From assembly GCA_964036195.1 (NCBI GenBank), contig OZ038456.1:17732001-17796000 (forward strand): 64,000 nt of DNA. Reading direction: 5' to 3'. Below are positions 11,209 through 23,200 of this stretch, piece by piece. Positions within the stretch are counted from its first letter, which is position 1; each line of letters opens with the position of its first letter. The stretch is from Sphaerolaimus hirsutus (taxonomy: Eukaryota; Nematoda; Chromadorea; Monhysterida; Sphaerolaimidae). Position numbers and translations under genes: made by a program. The notes below the pieces were generated by a model, which saw only the letters and a program-made list of their open reading frames with translations, searched no databases and was not told the origin of the DNA.

Positions 11209-14200
11209 CTGGGGACACTCCCAGGCCGTGTAAAATGTCATGCAAAGTGTCAAAAGTCATGTGAAATGTCCTGGAAAATAATGTCCTGCAAATTACCAAA
11301 AGTCATGCAAAGTGTCATCAGTCATGTGAAATGCACTTCAAAAAAAGGTCAATGCCATGTAAAGTGTCAAAGGCCATGTGAATTGCCTTGGAAAGTAATG
11401 TCCTGCAAATTACCAAAAGCCATGTGAAATGCCGTGGAAAATGTCATGCAAAGTGTCATCAATAATGTGAAATGCATTGGAAAATGCCAATGCCATGTAA
11501 AGTGTCAAAGGTCATGTGAATTGCCCTGGAAAATGTCAATGTCATGTAAGGTGTCGAAAGTGATATAAAAAGCCCTGTAAAATGGCAAACAAACAGTAAA
11601 CACGGAAATAGACATGCAGGGCATTTTACATGTCTTTAGACCCTTCAAATGACATGTCACCCTTCACCAGGCATTTTACAGGGTCTGTGAGTGGCACCTG
11701 CGCGACGTGGCGAGCACCTCGGCTCGAAGCGCGTCGCTGAGTCCCTTCTTGCCCGCAGCTCTCCTCTGCGAGCGGGGATTATTAGTTGGAGAGTTTCGAA
11801 TAAAATTGTCTAGGCTGGCCTCTTTGTTTTTTGGAAGGGGGGTGCAGCCGTTGACATGAAATCTCTTTGGAAAAATTTGGATAAAATATAAATAATTATA
11901 TTTTGTTGTATTTAAAAAGTGAGTCCTGTGATTTTTTTGAGCGCTAGCTATAAATTCACATATGTAACCTAGTATACTTGGTGAACATCACACTTAGTAT
12001 GGAAGCCTACCATAAACCATCTGAATAATGAGCCAATCAATAATGAAGTTTTCCATCACAATTATCGTTTTTACTATGGAATAATTAATTACGAAATTAA
12101 TCGCAAGATTTCATTCATTAAATTAGGGAGGATTCTGCGCATACATCGCGGTCCGCCGGCGCCGAGTATACAATGAATGCCGTTATCAACAAAGAACAAG
12201 TACCTATAATAATTACCGTATTTGCTCGAAATGCCCCCCCCCTCGGAATACCCCCCGTCGCGAAATACCCCTCCTCAAAATGGCGACTATGAAATGATTT
12301 CCCACCCCCTCGAAATCCCCCCCCCAAATTGCATGTACAGAGAATGTACTTGCCAAAACTGCGGTTTTTGACTGTGACTGTGTTACGTCAGAACAGGGTT
12401 CACACCTGGTGGCAGTCCCAAGCCCTGTAAAGTGTAAAGTAAAGTGTCAAATGTAAAGTCAAATGCAAAGTAAACTGTCAATTGTCATGCACAGTTCAGT
12501 AATAAAATCTTTTCTTTTTTGTTTTGATTGACACTTAACTTTGCATTTGACTTTACATTTGACATTTTACTTTACACTTTACAGGGCTTGGGACTGCCCC
12601 CCAGAGACGTATCCAGGATTTTTGAGCGGGGGGGCTGCTTGTTTACGAGGGTCGGCGAACGGGGCTAAATTTTTCCCTATATAGGTACGAAAGAGCGTTT
12701 TGGCGCTAGCGCCATACAAAAGGCGCCACGCCATGGCGCTATTGGCGTTGGCGCCAGCGCCGGGAACCGCTTTATATGTATGTAACTATGCATACATATA
12801 CTGCGAGAAGTTGTAAAAATGTGTTCATTTCTAAGGATATTGGTTTAAAGGGACCAATCCGCTGAAAATACAATGCATGGGGACGAAATTGCGCGCTTGT
12901 TCGCAAAATTTTTTAAGAAACATCAAAAATTATATGGGAAAAGTCGCATTTTCCGGGACTTTTTAGGTTTGACCCCGGGAAGGGGGGGGCTGCCCCCCCG
13001 CCCCCCTGGATACGTCCTTGGTTTACACCATCTAAATACTTGTCAAAGGAAGAGTACGTAATGTATTGTAGGTAATGTGATGAGAACACTAAAATGTTCG
13101 GACTTTTTTTCAGATGGATATGGTAAATTTCATTGTAAACTGTGTGCGACCTATGGTAAAATTCCATCTCAATTGAGTCCCTGACTTGACAGCACTTTTT
13201 GGATGGAAATACCGTATTTCTTCGATTTTATTGACTGTCAATGTATTGTTTCGTAAGCTCTTTTTGGGGGCAATGTAAATGAGCATGGCAAAGTGAATGA
13301 GCATGGCAATGTATATTCCAGAGTCTATTTTTCAAGTGCATTTGTAAAGTAAATATGAATATGAAATATGTTTAATGTTAACTCCACGTTACATTCATCA
13401 TAAGTTAGGTAAATTGTCGCAGCAGTGGAGTTGTCAGACTCCTAAAGTGGCAAACATAAAATGATAAATGGGATAATTATACATCGATATTTTCATACGC
13501 CAATGTATTTGAACACGGCAATGTATTTTTCGGATGCCCCACAGACCCGGCAAAGTAAACGAGCAAGCCAATGTAAATGAACAGTCAATAAAATCGAAGA
13601 AATACGGTATGCCAAAAAATGGCGCCATTAGCCCTGCGCACACTAGTTTTCCACAATGAGACATTTTTGATCTCCATCAACTAGTTGACGGTCATCTTAT
13701 TGTGGAAAACTCAAATGCGTTCTAAGTTGATTTGTGAGTTTTCGAAATTTCGTGTGAAAACTAGTGTGCGCAGGCACATTAAATCACCGCACTTTTGTCG
13801 TCGTTTAAGTAAACCGACCAGCACTTCGGATCTCCTATCGAAGCCAATCACGAAGAGTGTTTGTAGCAGCGTGAAGAACACGAAAATAATGACAACTCCA
13901 AACCACATGTCGATAGCCTGAGTTCGTGATGAATCATAAAAATACAATATTTCTCACTGATTTAGTATGAGTTATAAATACCGTATTTACTCGAATACTT
14001 AATTCTCCGGGAGTTATATTTTGAATTTTTTTGCGGGAGGAAGGGGGGTTATTCAAAGGGTGTAATTATTCATAATTGGTGTAAATACAGCAAATGCACA
14101 TACCGTATTTCCTCGAAATACCCCGAGAATGGAAACTGAATTTATAACCCCCCTCGAAATACCCTCCTCCCCCAAATATAGTGTATAGAGAGCCTAAATG

Positions 14201-17200
14201 ACAAAAGCTGCGGTCTGTGATCCGGGAAACGCAGAACACACGTTAAAAACAATGACTGTGTTATGTTAGAACAGGGTTTATAGATCGTGTACGTACTTAA
14301 ATAAATCTATAGATCGAATCTTTTAAATACATGTGTAGTAGTTGAGTGAACTTACTACAAGTTTACTTTGTTGTAATTCAATCAAATACTACACATGGCG
14401 GTTTTTGTTGCATTCTTTGACGTCTGTGTACGTTTATTACAAACAAACAAACGACAATTGAGTACTGGGATTCCAAAAAATTTCTGCCGAAATAATAACC
14501 CCCACTTGAAATACACCCCCCCCCGCCTCGTTTAACCCCCCTCAAAATTTCCACTCTGAAAAAATAAACCCTACGAGGGCGATTTGAGGAAATACGGTAT
14601 GCCGTAGCCCGTAACGTCTAAAAATAGATAGGCATTCCACCTTCATATAAGAAACAGCGGGCAGGTTTTCCCTGGCGCCGGCGCTCTCGGTGGACAACGT
14701 GAGCAGGACGGTGATGGCCACGCCGATCCTGCCCTCCATGAACTCCTGTGGCAGCCACACGCCCACCTGCGGTTGGGTGGGGGCGGGGGTTTTGTGGGGG
14801 TTGCAATGCTGGGCCCAGATTCAATTGGAAGGGCGCAGTTTATGGCCCCGATGCAGTCCGTGGTGCTACTCCCACGATGTGTGAAATGTAAAATGTCATG
14901 CAAAGTGTCAAAAGTCATGTAAAATGTCAATGTGGTCAGAGTTCGCCAAATTTTAGTGGTGTAGGTAGTCAATGTGCCCTATCTGATTTTTGCATAGTTA
15001 TCAACCACGCAACAGCGCCAAAATTCAGGTTATTTGCACTGCCTTCCGAATTGAATCTGGGCCCTGGTAAAACGTCAGTGGGACCACAAAATAATCAAAA
15101 TCGCACCCAGCTGAACATGAGCGCCAGGGAAGTGGGAACGTATGTCTGGGCTATATAGAATCCGGTCTCCCTCTCTAAATACATGGCTGCTTGGAGGCAC
15201 GTGTAGTTCACTGCGTAAAGCATTTTTTCCACTAAATTGCTTGTCAATTTTTTCTGCTGAATTTTTAACACATGTTTAGTTTTTGCAGCTTTCCAAGCCA
15301 TTACCGCAGACACATTTGAAAATTTTGAAAACTTCAAAAAAACTGAAAGTTCTGAAAGGTTTTCAACCTATTTTACCTTAAAAAATTGGTTTGCCATCGT
15401 TAATGTACCCCAGTCACCTGACACTCTGCACGCGCAGGTACTTATGTCTAACGTTGGAAGGGTGCCAAGTATTCTTTAAATCATCTATATCTGTAAAAAT
15501 ATGAAGAAAATTTTCGCTGTGAATGGGTAAATGTAAACCGTTAAAATAGCGTGAATTTTTTTCGTTTAAAAAAAAATAAAAATCGCGTTTGCTTAAATAC
15601 CGTTGGCACGCTTCCAACATGAAGGTGTAAAGTCGCTGGACTACATCAGGTACGCAAAGTGTCCACCCACCTGTCTCCCTCATGCCGTTGCAATATTCAG
15701 CGTCGTGCTTGATCAAATCCAACTCGGGCAGGTGTATCTTCGGGTTGGACCTGAGCGCGTGCTCAGTGTTCGTGAACCACTTGAACTTGACTTGGTGCTG
15801 GGGGTACGCGTCTGCGTAGGGGACCGCGGAGGGGAAGGTGGGTATATATTTAGGTACCTACGTTGGGTACCTAGGTACGTGTTTATGTGGTGCTGCCATC
15901 TGGCTCTTTTGCACTGGCGGGAAAAAGTGCATTGTGGCCGGATGGGCAAAATTTCAGAAAGAACATAAGAATTAAACACCGTATTACCTCGAATTATCAC
16001 CCTTGAATAACCCCTACTACAAGCATCCTGTGCATGCTTGTAGTGTGTAAAATGTCTTATGGCTTCAAATGCGTGTTTTAAATTTTCTGTAGTATTTGCC
16101 AAATTTTTTGTAAAATTTGTGAAAAATGTGTCTTTTTGGAATAAAATAACATGAAACATGAAAAAATAATAATTTAATACAATTTTCATATAATTTGTTT
16201 GCAATTTCAGTCAAAAGAATTTTTATACAACCAACCCTGATCGTGGCCACCATACACACACTCAATTGAAAGAAATTTGAACCACAGAAACCATAAAAAT
16301 TTGGGAAACCCATAAATCTGTTTTTGACCCAATTGAGTTCACCAGAATGGATGATTTTTTACTTTGGTCAACACAAGTTGACAGATTCCTCATTCTGGTA
16401 AACTCGAAGTGAGTAAAGTGATGAAGTAAAGTGGTAAAGTGAGTTCAAAGCAGTTGCCAAAGTGAGTTTCCCCAAATTTTTCTGTTGTACAAAATGGCCA
16501 ATGGCACCAACAGGAGGACATCTTCAACAGGCAAACTTGTTCATCGTGCGGGTATTTGCACAGCAGCAGGTTGCACGAAGGCTTCAGACGGATCCTGCAG
16601 TTATGGTAGGTAGTCTCAGTTTGATATTATGTACGGCAGTATTGGGGCTAGCAGTGAAAAAATCTCTCGGAGACTTATGTTTGAAGAAAATGTGAGAAAA
16701 CTTAAGATTTTTTCATATTTTTTATTTTGCCCAGATTTTGCAAGAAGAGAGATTTCCTGAGATGTTAAAAATTTATGAAAATATGGGTAAAAAAATCACA
16801 TTTTGCCAGGGGGCTTACCACAGTGATTTATGTATAGGTATTCACTTTCTGACAGATTCTCTGAGATTACTGAGTACTGAGTAGATACATTTACGTATAC
16901 ATTGAAAAAAGTAGCTGTACTCGCTTTTACGTATACTTTTTGAAAGTACTCGAGTACAGAATACGTATTTCAGGGGGTTTAAAATACGTAGATTTAAAAA
17001 AGGGGGCGATAAAGTGAAAAATAGGGAAAAGATTGCTAAAAATAGGCACATAACACATGTAGGTACTTGTGAATTTATGGTCAAAAAGGTATGAAAATGA
17101 GTGATTTTGAGTGAACATAGGGCTAAGATTTTCCAAAAAATACTCAAAAAATGTTTTCTGGAGGGAAAGTATTTTACTAGTGGTAAAGATAATATACTTT

Positions 17201-20200
17201 AAGTTACAAGTAAACAGTACTTTTACTTTACAAGTAAAAATAATATACTTTACGTTTTCTGTACTCAGGGGGTGAGTACAAAATAAATACTCTACATTTA
17301 CGTATACTTTGAAAAAAAGTTTGGTACTTTTAACAACTATGTTCCATGAACACACGGACCCACCTCGTGTCCCAGTACACTTCCCCGCCGCTGAAAACTA
17401 TCACAAGGAAATTCAGAAACGTCACGTCGTGAAAATCGGCATCTTTCGCGTTGACGAAAAATGGATCGGGCCTCCAAATACCGCCCAGGGGGCAGTCCCG
17501 GACCCTGTAAAATGCCCTGTAAAATGTCAAATGTCATGCAAAGTGTCAAAAGTCACGGAAGCCATTTTGCAGTGCATTTTCCATGACTCTTGACACTTTG
17601 CATGACATTTGACATTTTACAGGGCATTTTACAGGGTCTGGGATTGGCACCAAAGCGTCCTCGTCTTTTATCAAAATGGGATGGCTGAATTTGTTTATCA
17701 GCCGCACGTCGCGCCAGGCCATTAGAAGCCGTACGTCCATTTCGTAGTCCTGAATTGGTGAATACCGTATTTACTCGAATTATTGCACTGGGGATGTATT
17801 TTTGGCAGACTTTTTTTGGGGAGGGGGATACTTAGAGGAGGAGTACCGTATTTCTTCTAATAGAAGGACGGGTCTCTAATAGAAGGGCGTCTCCAATAGA
17901 AGGTACACTTTTTCGACTTAATTTGGGCCACAAAATAAATAGAAGGGCGGTCTCCAATAGAAGGTACACAAAGTTCTGGAATTGTGCCAACTGCTTGAAA
18001 ATATTAGCGGTTTTAGTATAACCAAATATTAGTATTGTGAAAATATGAAAATATTAGTATTGTGATTTAGTGGCTTTGGTCCATTGATTTTGTTGAATTT
18101 TTCAAGAAGGAGGCATTATTCGAGTAAATACTGTAAAAAAATTATTATATGTGCCATATCCATGGGCCATGGCTTGTGAAAATATCGAACAATTACAATG
18201 CATGAAACGAGCAAATGCTAAGCTAACCATGGACTTTGTGTCGAATTGCGACAACGACTCGATGTAGAGACCCGTTCTCACTACGATTGGTTGGCCTGTG
18301 AATGTGTCAAGAGTTATGGAGCGGCGTGGTGGAAGATGTAAAGCAAACCGTTTTTCCATTTACGATGGCAGAATCTCCGGCGAAATCACTATTAAAAAAT
18401 AATCCGTTCACCCACCCTACAAAATTAGACCAACCCACCCTTAAAAATAGTGGGCGGCGAGCGGGCATCATACCTGACCGCATCGAACAACGGGGTCAAG
18501 TAGCTGGACGGATAAGCCTTGACCTGGAAGGCCTTGAGCGCGTCGAAGATGTTGTCCACGGCCACGTCGTCACGCAGCACCTCGGCCATCTCGCTCAGGT
18601 TCAGGTCCCGGTGAGTGACTAGGTAGGTGACGTTGATGCCCACGTTGCTGTCGTCCAGGGGGCAGTCCCGGACCCTGGAGAATGTCAAATGTTGTGTAAA
18701 GTGTCAAAAGTCATGGAAAATGCCCTGCAAAATGGCAACAGAGTTGCCATTTTGCAGGGCATTTTCCATGACTTTTGACACTTTGCATGACATTTGACAT
18801 TTTACAGGGTCTGGGAGTGGCACCAGGTCGAACTCTGCGATTTGTGGTTGACTTTTTGCGTCGGATTTTCATGTTTAATTTGTCATTTAAAACGTTGTTG
18901 TATTCACACGATTAGCGATTAAAAATGTCGGGAAAATTAAAGGTACCTAGGCATATAAAAATAGATAATAAAATTTATATTTTAATTTTCTCTGGGGTAT
19001 TGCTGAGAATTTGTTTTGCTTTTAGTTTTTGAGAAGAAGATATAAAAATCTTTCATTTAAATTTGTATTTTTTTATTTCTGCGTTTTTTCAGAGAGATTT
19101 AATTAAAATTTTTTTAGAGATTTTATGAGATTAGGTTTTTGTTTGTTTTTTTTGGAAAAAAATTTCGGAACGCTACATTAACAATTTTTTCACGGTGCCA
19201 TTTTGCCTTCAATATTTGAAAAAAGGAATGTGAGGAAATAGGAATTTGTTTCATTCAGGGGTTAGAAGAGGGAGGTAATTTATGTTCATTCATGTAAATC
19301 CCCAAATGCAAGTCATTTATTTTCACCTGAAAACCGCGATAAATCGTCCTCTCCCGCTACCTGAGGCACGACATATTTGCAAATCTCCACCATATTAAAT
19401 CCGAGCGTTTGGTATCTTTCAAAAGCGGTGCCGCTATCCAACCCCAGCGCGAATGCCGCCTCTCTATTGTAAATGTAGAATATTGGCTCGTTCGAATCGC
19501 TCAGATCAATGTGAAAGTCTGTGCTGGGGGCAGTCCCAGACACTGTAAAATGTGAAATGTCATGCAAAAAGTCCAACCTAGTTGCCATTTTGCAGGGCAT
19601 TTTACATGACTGTAAACACTTTCCATGACATTTTACAGGGCATTTTACAGGGTCTGGCATCGGCACCTGGTGTCTTCATCGTCGTCGTGGTTGTGATCGA
19701 TGTCGAACCCCGACTCGTTGCTAATTACGAAATCGTCCTGTTCGATTCTGGACGCCTGTTGCCACTCCCAGACCCTGTAAAATGTCAAGTGTCAAAAGTG
19801 TAAGATCGAAATGGCAAACCCGCTTGCAATTTCACAGGGCATTTTACTCTGTCATTTTGATTTTGCAGGACTTTTTCCATAACTTTTGACACTTTCCAGG
19901 GCATTTTACAGGGTCTGAGACTGCCCCCTGGTGCGCTGATTCTTCTTGGGACTCTTCGTGGTCAGACTGTTCAGTTTCCCGCCGGACGCGTACTCGAAAT
20001 TGTACCCGTCTGCCGACAGTCGATGCAGTTCTGCGAAGATATGCACATACCGTATTTCTCCGTGTAAACCGCCCCCGTGCACAACGCCCGGGGCGTTATA
20101 CAGCTTAATAGCGCCCCCGGGGTGCTATGCTTCGTTTCAAAAACATTAGCCAAGTTTGAATATTTACATGACAAATCAGCTGAATTATAACGAAATGTCC

Positions 20201-23200
20201 ACTTGGTTTGAATTGTTTTAATGTTGTGCTTCGCTGCGGCATGCACGAATTCCGCGGTATGCACCTTTTTCTATTGAATTCGCTGCACGCTGGGAGCGAA
20301 CACAAAATATTTAAATATTTAAGCAAAAATTTGCCGTGTATAACGCCTCCCTCCGAATGATTTCACACCCGGGCGCTCGGTTTAGTGCCTCGGTTTTGTA
20401 TAACACTGGGGCGGTTTACACGGAGAAATACGGTAATATGTAAAATGACCACCTTTTTATAGACCCCCTTTTCTCGGGACGGGGGTATTTTTCGAGCAAA
20501 CAAAAAATTTGGTCGTAGCCCCGACATCAAACCCAAACATACCCGAACGGCATTAAAATCGGCCAACGTACAACAGAATGGGATGACAGTTTGATGGTCC
20601 CCTTACACTAAAATGCCACCCCCATTTCATTCTATGGATGCGCAACGATGGCAAAAACGAATATTTTTTAAACACGTAAAAACTAGTGAGTGTGTTCACT
20701 TGATACATCAGGTGGAAAAGTTAAGAGTTAAAACTTAAGAGTTGAGTAAAATGATAAATTATAAGTTAAGAGTAAAGTTCAACGTTAAGAGTCGAGTAAA
20801 ATCATTTGTCGTTTTACTCAACTCTTTAACTCTTAACTTTACTCATAACTTGTCATTTGTCATTTTACTCAACTCTTAAATTTTAACTCTGAACTTTTCC
20901 ACTTGCGGAACTGGCCCCGAACTAGTAAAGCATCAGAAGCAACTCGCCCGTAATCAGTGCCGACGTCATTTCGTTCAGTCGTCTCCTCGGCCGCCTCAAG
21001 TGCACGTGCTTGGAGCATCTCAAATTCAGCCGCCGCCTTGACAAGCTTCAGCAGCCTGAGCTCCTGGGGGCAGTCCCAGACCCTACCTGTCAAATGCCCT
21101 GGAAAATGTTAAGTGTCCTGCAAAGTGTCAATACGTTTGCCATTTTCTAATGTAGTTTTGACACTACATGACATTTGACGTTTTACAGGACGTTTTACAT
21201 TACTTTTGACACCGCATGACAGTTGACATTTTACAGGGCTTTTTACATGACTTTTGACACTTTGCATGACATTTGACACTTTACAGGGTATTTGACAGAG
21301 TAGTTAAAATCCCGGTATTTTTGGAAAGTGTAAGCGTAAATACACTTTCCAGATTTTCAGAATGGATACTGTAAGCGTACGGTATTTTCAAAACCCCTAG
21401 GAAAGCGTAAAAAAGTGTAAGCATAAGATTTTTTAACAGTGTGCTCTTGCTGTTGAGCATCTGACGACACCCTTCCTTTCACTTTTAGATGAATTTACAG
21501 ATCATTCCATTCATTATTCTCATCAAACACAATCAACACACAATAACACAACAAATACACACTGTTCAACACCAGGGGTCTAGTATAGCTATCGCTAGTA
21601 CAGAAAGTACAGCTATCTCCAGCTATCTATCTATCTATCTATCCCAGAGGTTGGTCTGCTATCGATCCTGAGTCTTGGCTATCTATTGATCCCCAACCCC
21701 CCAGAAAATGTTTAAGGTAAATACGATAATATGCGAGAGACAATTTTTTACGACACACAATTTTGACACAATTTATATTTCTTTTGCTATTTTCAATGAG
21801 CTATTGTTATGAATTTTCACCGGCTGCTTTTTACTCAACCAAATTCTACTATGGCACACTGCCAAGTTTTACCGATCTCACACCTACTCGTTGGATGAGT
21901 AACAAAGTAAGGCAACGGAAAAGCGACTACCGATTGAATTCGCAATGCACAATGGTGAATCCACCGAAGTGAATTTCACAGGTGTACGCTACGTTAATTA
22001 AGTTAGCTTTTTAGCGAATAGCGTTTTTATCAACGCACTAGTAATTAGTTGAATGTCTAATTTACACCAAGGGGTCCGAAGTTTTTTTAGAAGAGTTTTT
22101 ATTTTAGGCTATTTTAGACTCAGAATTCACTTCACACATTCAAATAGAACACAGGGAACACACTGAGAGCAAGTTTCTAACCAATGGCACAAAACCTTCG
22201 AAAACACTCCAAGAAATAAAACCGAAGCAATTTCGACTGAATCGACCCCTATTCTAAATTACGGTACTCTTTTATACGCAACAACATAAGCCAAGTCCAG
22301 CCAACACTTCCACATACCACGAGAAGCATGCTTACAGCCGATTTGACGGACACGCGGAATTTGAAAATGGGCATACCTAAAATTATTCACGGCGTCAGTT
22401 TACAGGATATGTCGATCAAAGTACACAAAAACACAAAGAATTCATGCGCAAAAATGGATGGGAACGGGAACGAGTACAAAAATAGAAAATGAACGAATGC
22501 GAGAAGAATAAAAAGAACAGGAAAAACACAGGAGATACTATAAAAACTTGTTTTAGCGCGAAAAAATGGCGGGCGATTCAAAAATTACTCAGCGAATTCT
22601 ACCGAAAATCCAAAACCACCTCCACGAACGGGGAAACACACAGTGATAAGCGAAACAAATAGGCACGCAAACAACAATCCCATTAGCAAAAAGAGCGTAT
22701 AGTAAATGAAAATAACGTTGATATCCAAAACGTAAGACGCACACGTATTATTAATGCACAATGACAAAATGTCGTAAGGGGGATAATCCATGATGAGATT
22801 AGGATACCGGTAAGGCGAATGGAATTAACTTTCACACTGACTGTCAAGGAAAAATAAAATTACGGTACCGTTTTAAAGACGCTAAGCGGAAATTCCACCA
22901 AAGTGATAAAATACGCACTCAAATCAGATCACCTTTACCCTTTACACTTATCAAAATATTCGGGGAAAAAACAGGAAAAACAAGCGGCTTATTATTTCAT
23001 CTCTTTGTATAATAAAGATCAATCACGAAATTTGCATAAATTCCTAAATATCCGAATGTCAAGTTAATCAGTTTTTAGGGGAAAAGGAAATACTCAAGAA
23101 CTATCTAGGATTAGGTAGATAAAACATAGCGAAGTTGCAAAAATAAAAATCAGACAAAAATTAACATACTCGAGTTTTACCTATTCCCTACCAAACCTAA

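Noticed and set aside
13434-13664. Possible TM4 exon of the ion channel on the minus strand
   Set aside because: The hydrophobic frame comes from repeat sequence (TTCTTCGATTTTATTGACTG); the true TM4 exon with stop is at 11067-11208.
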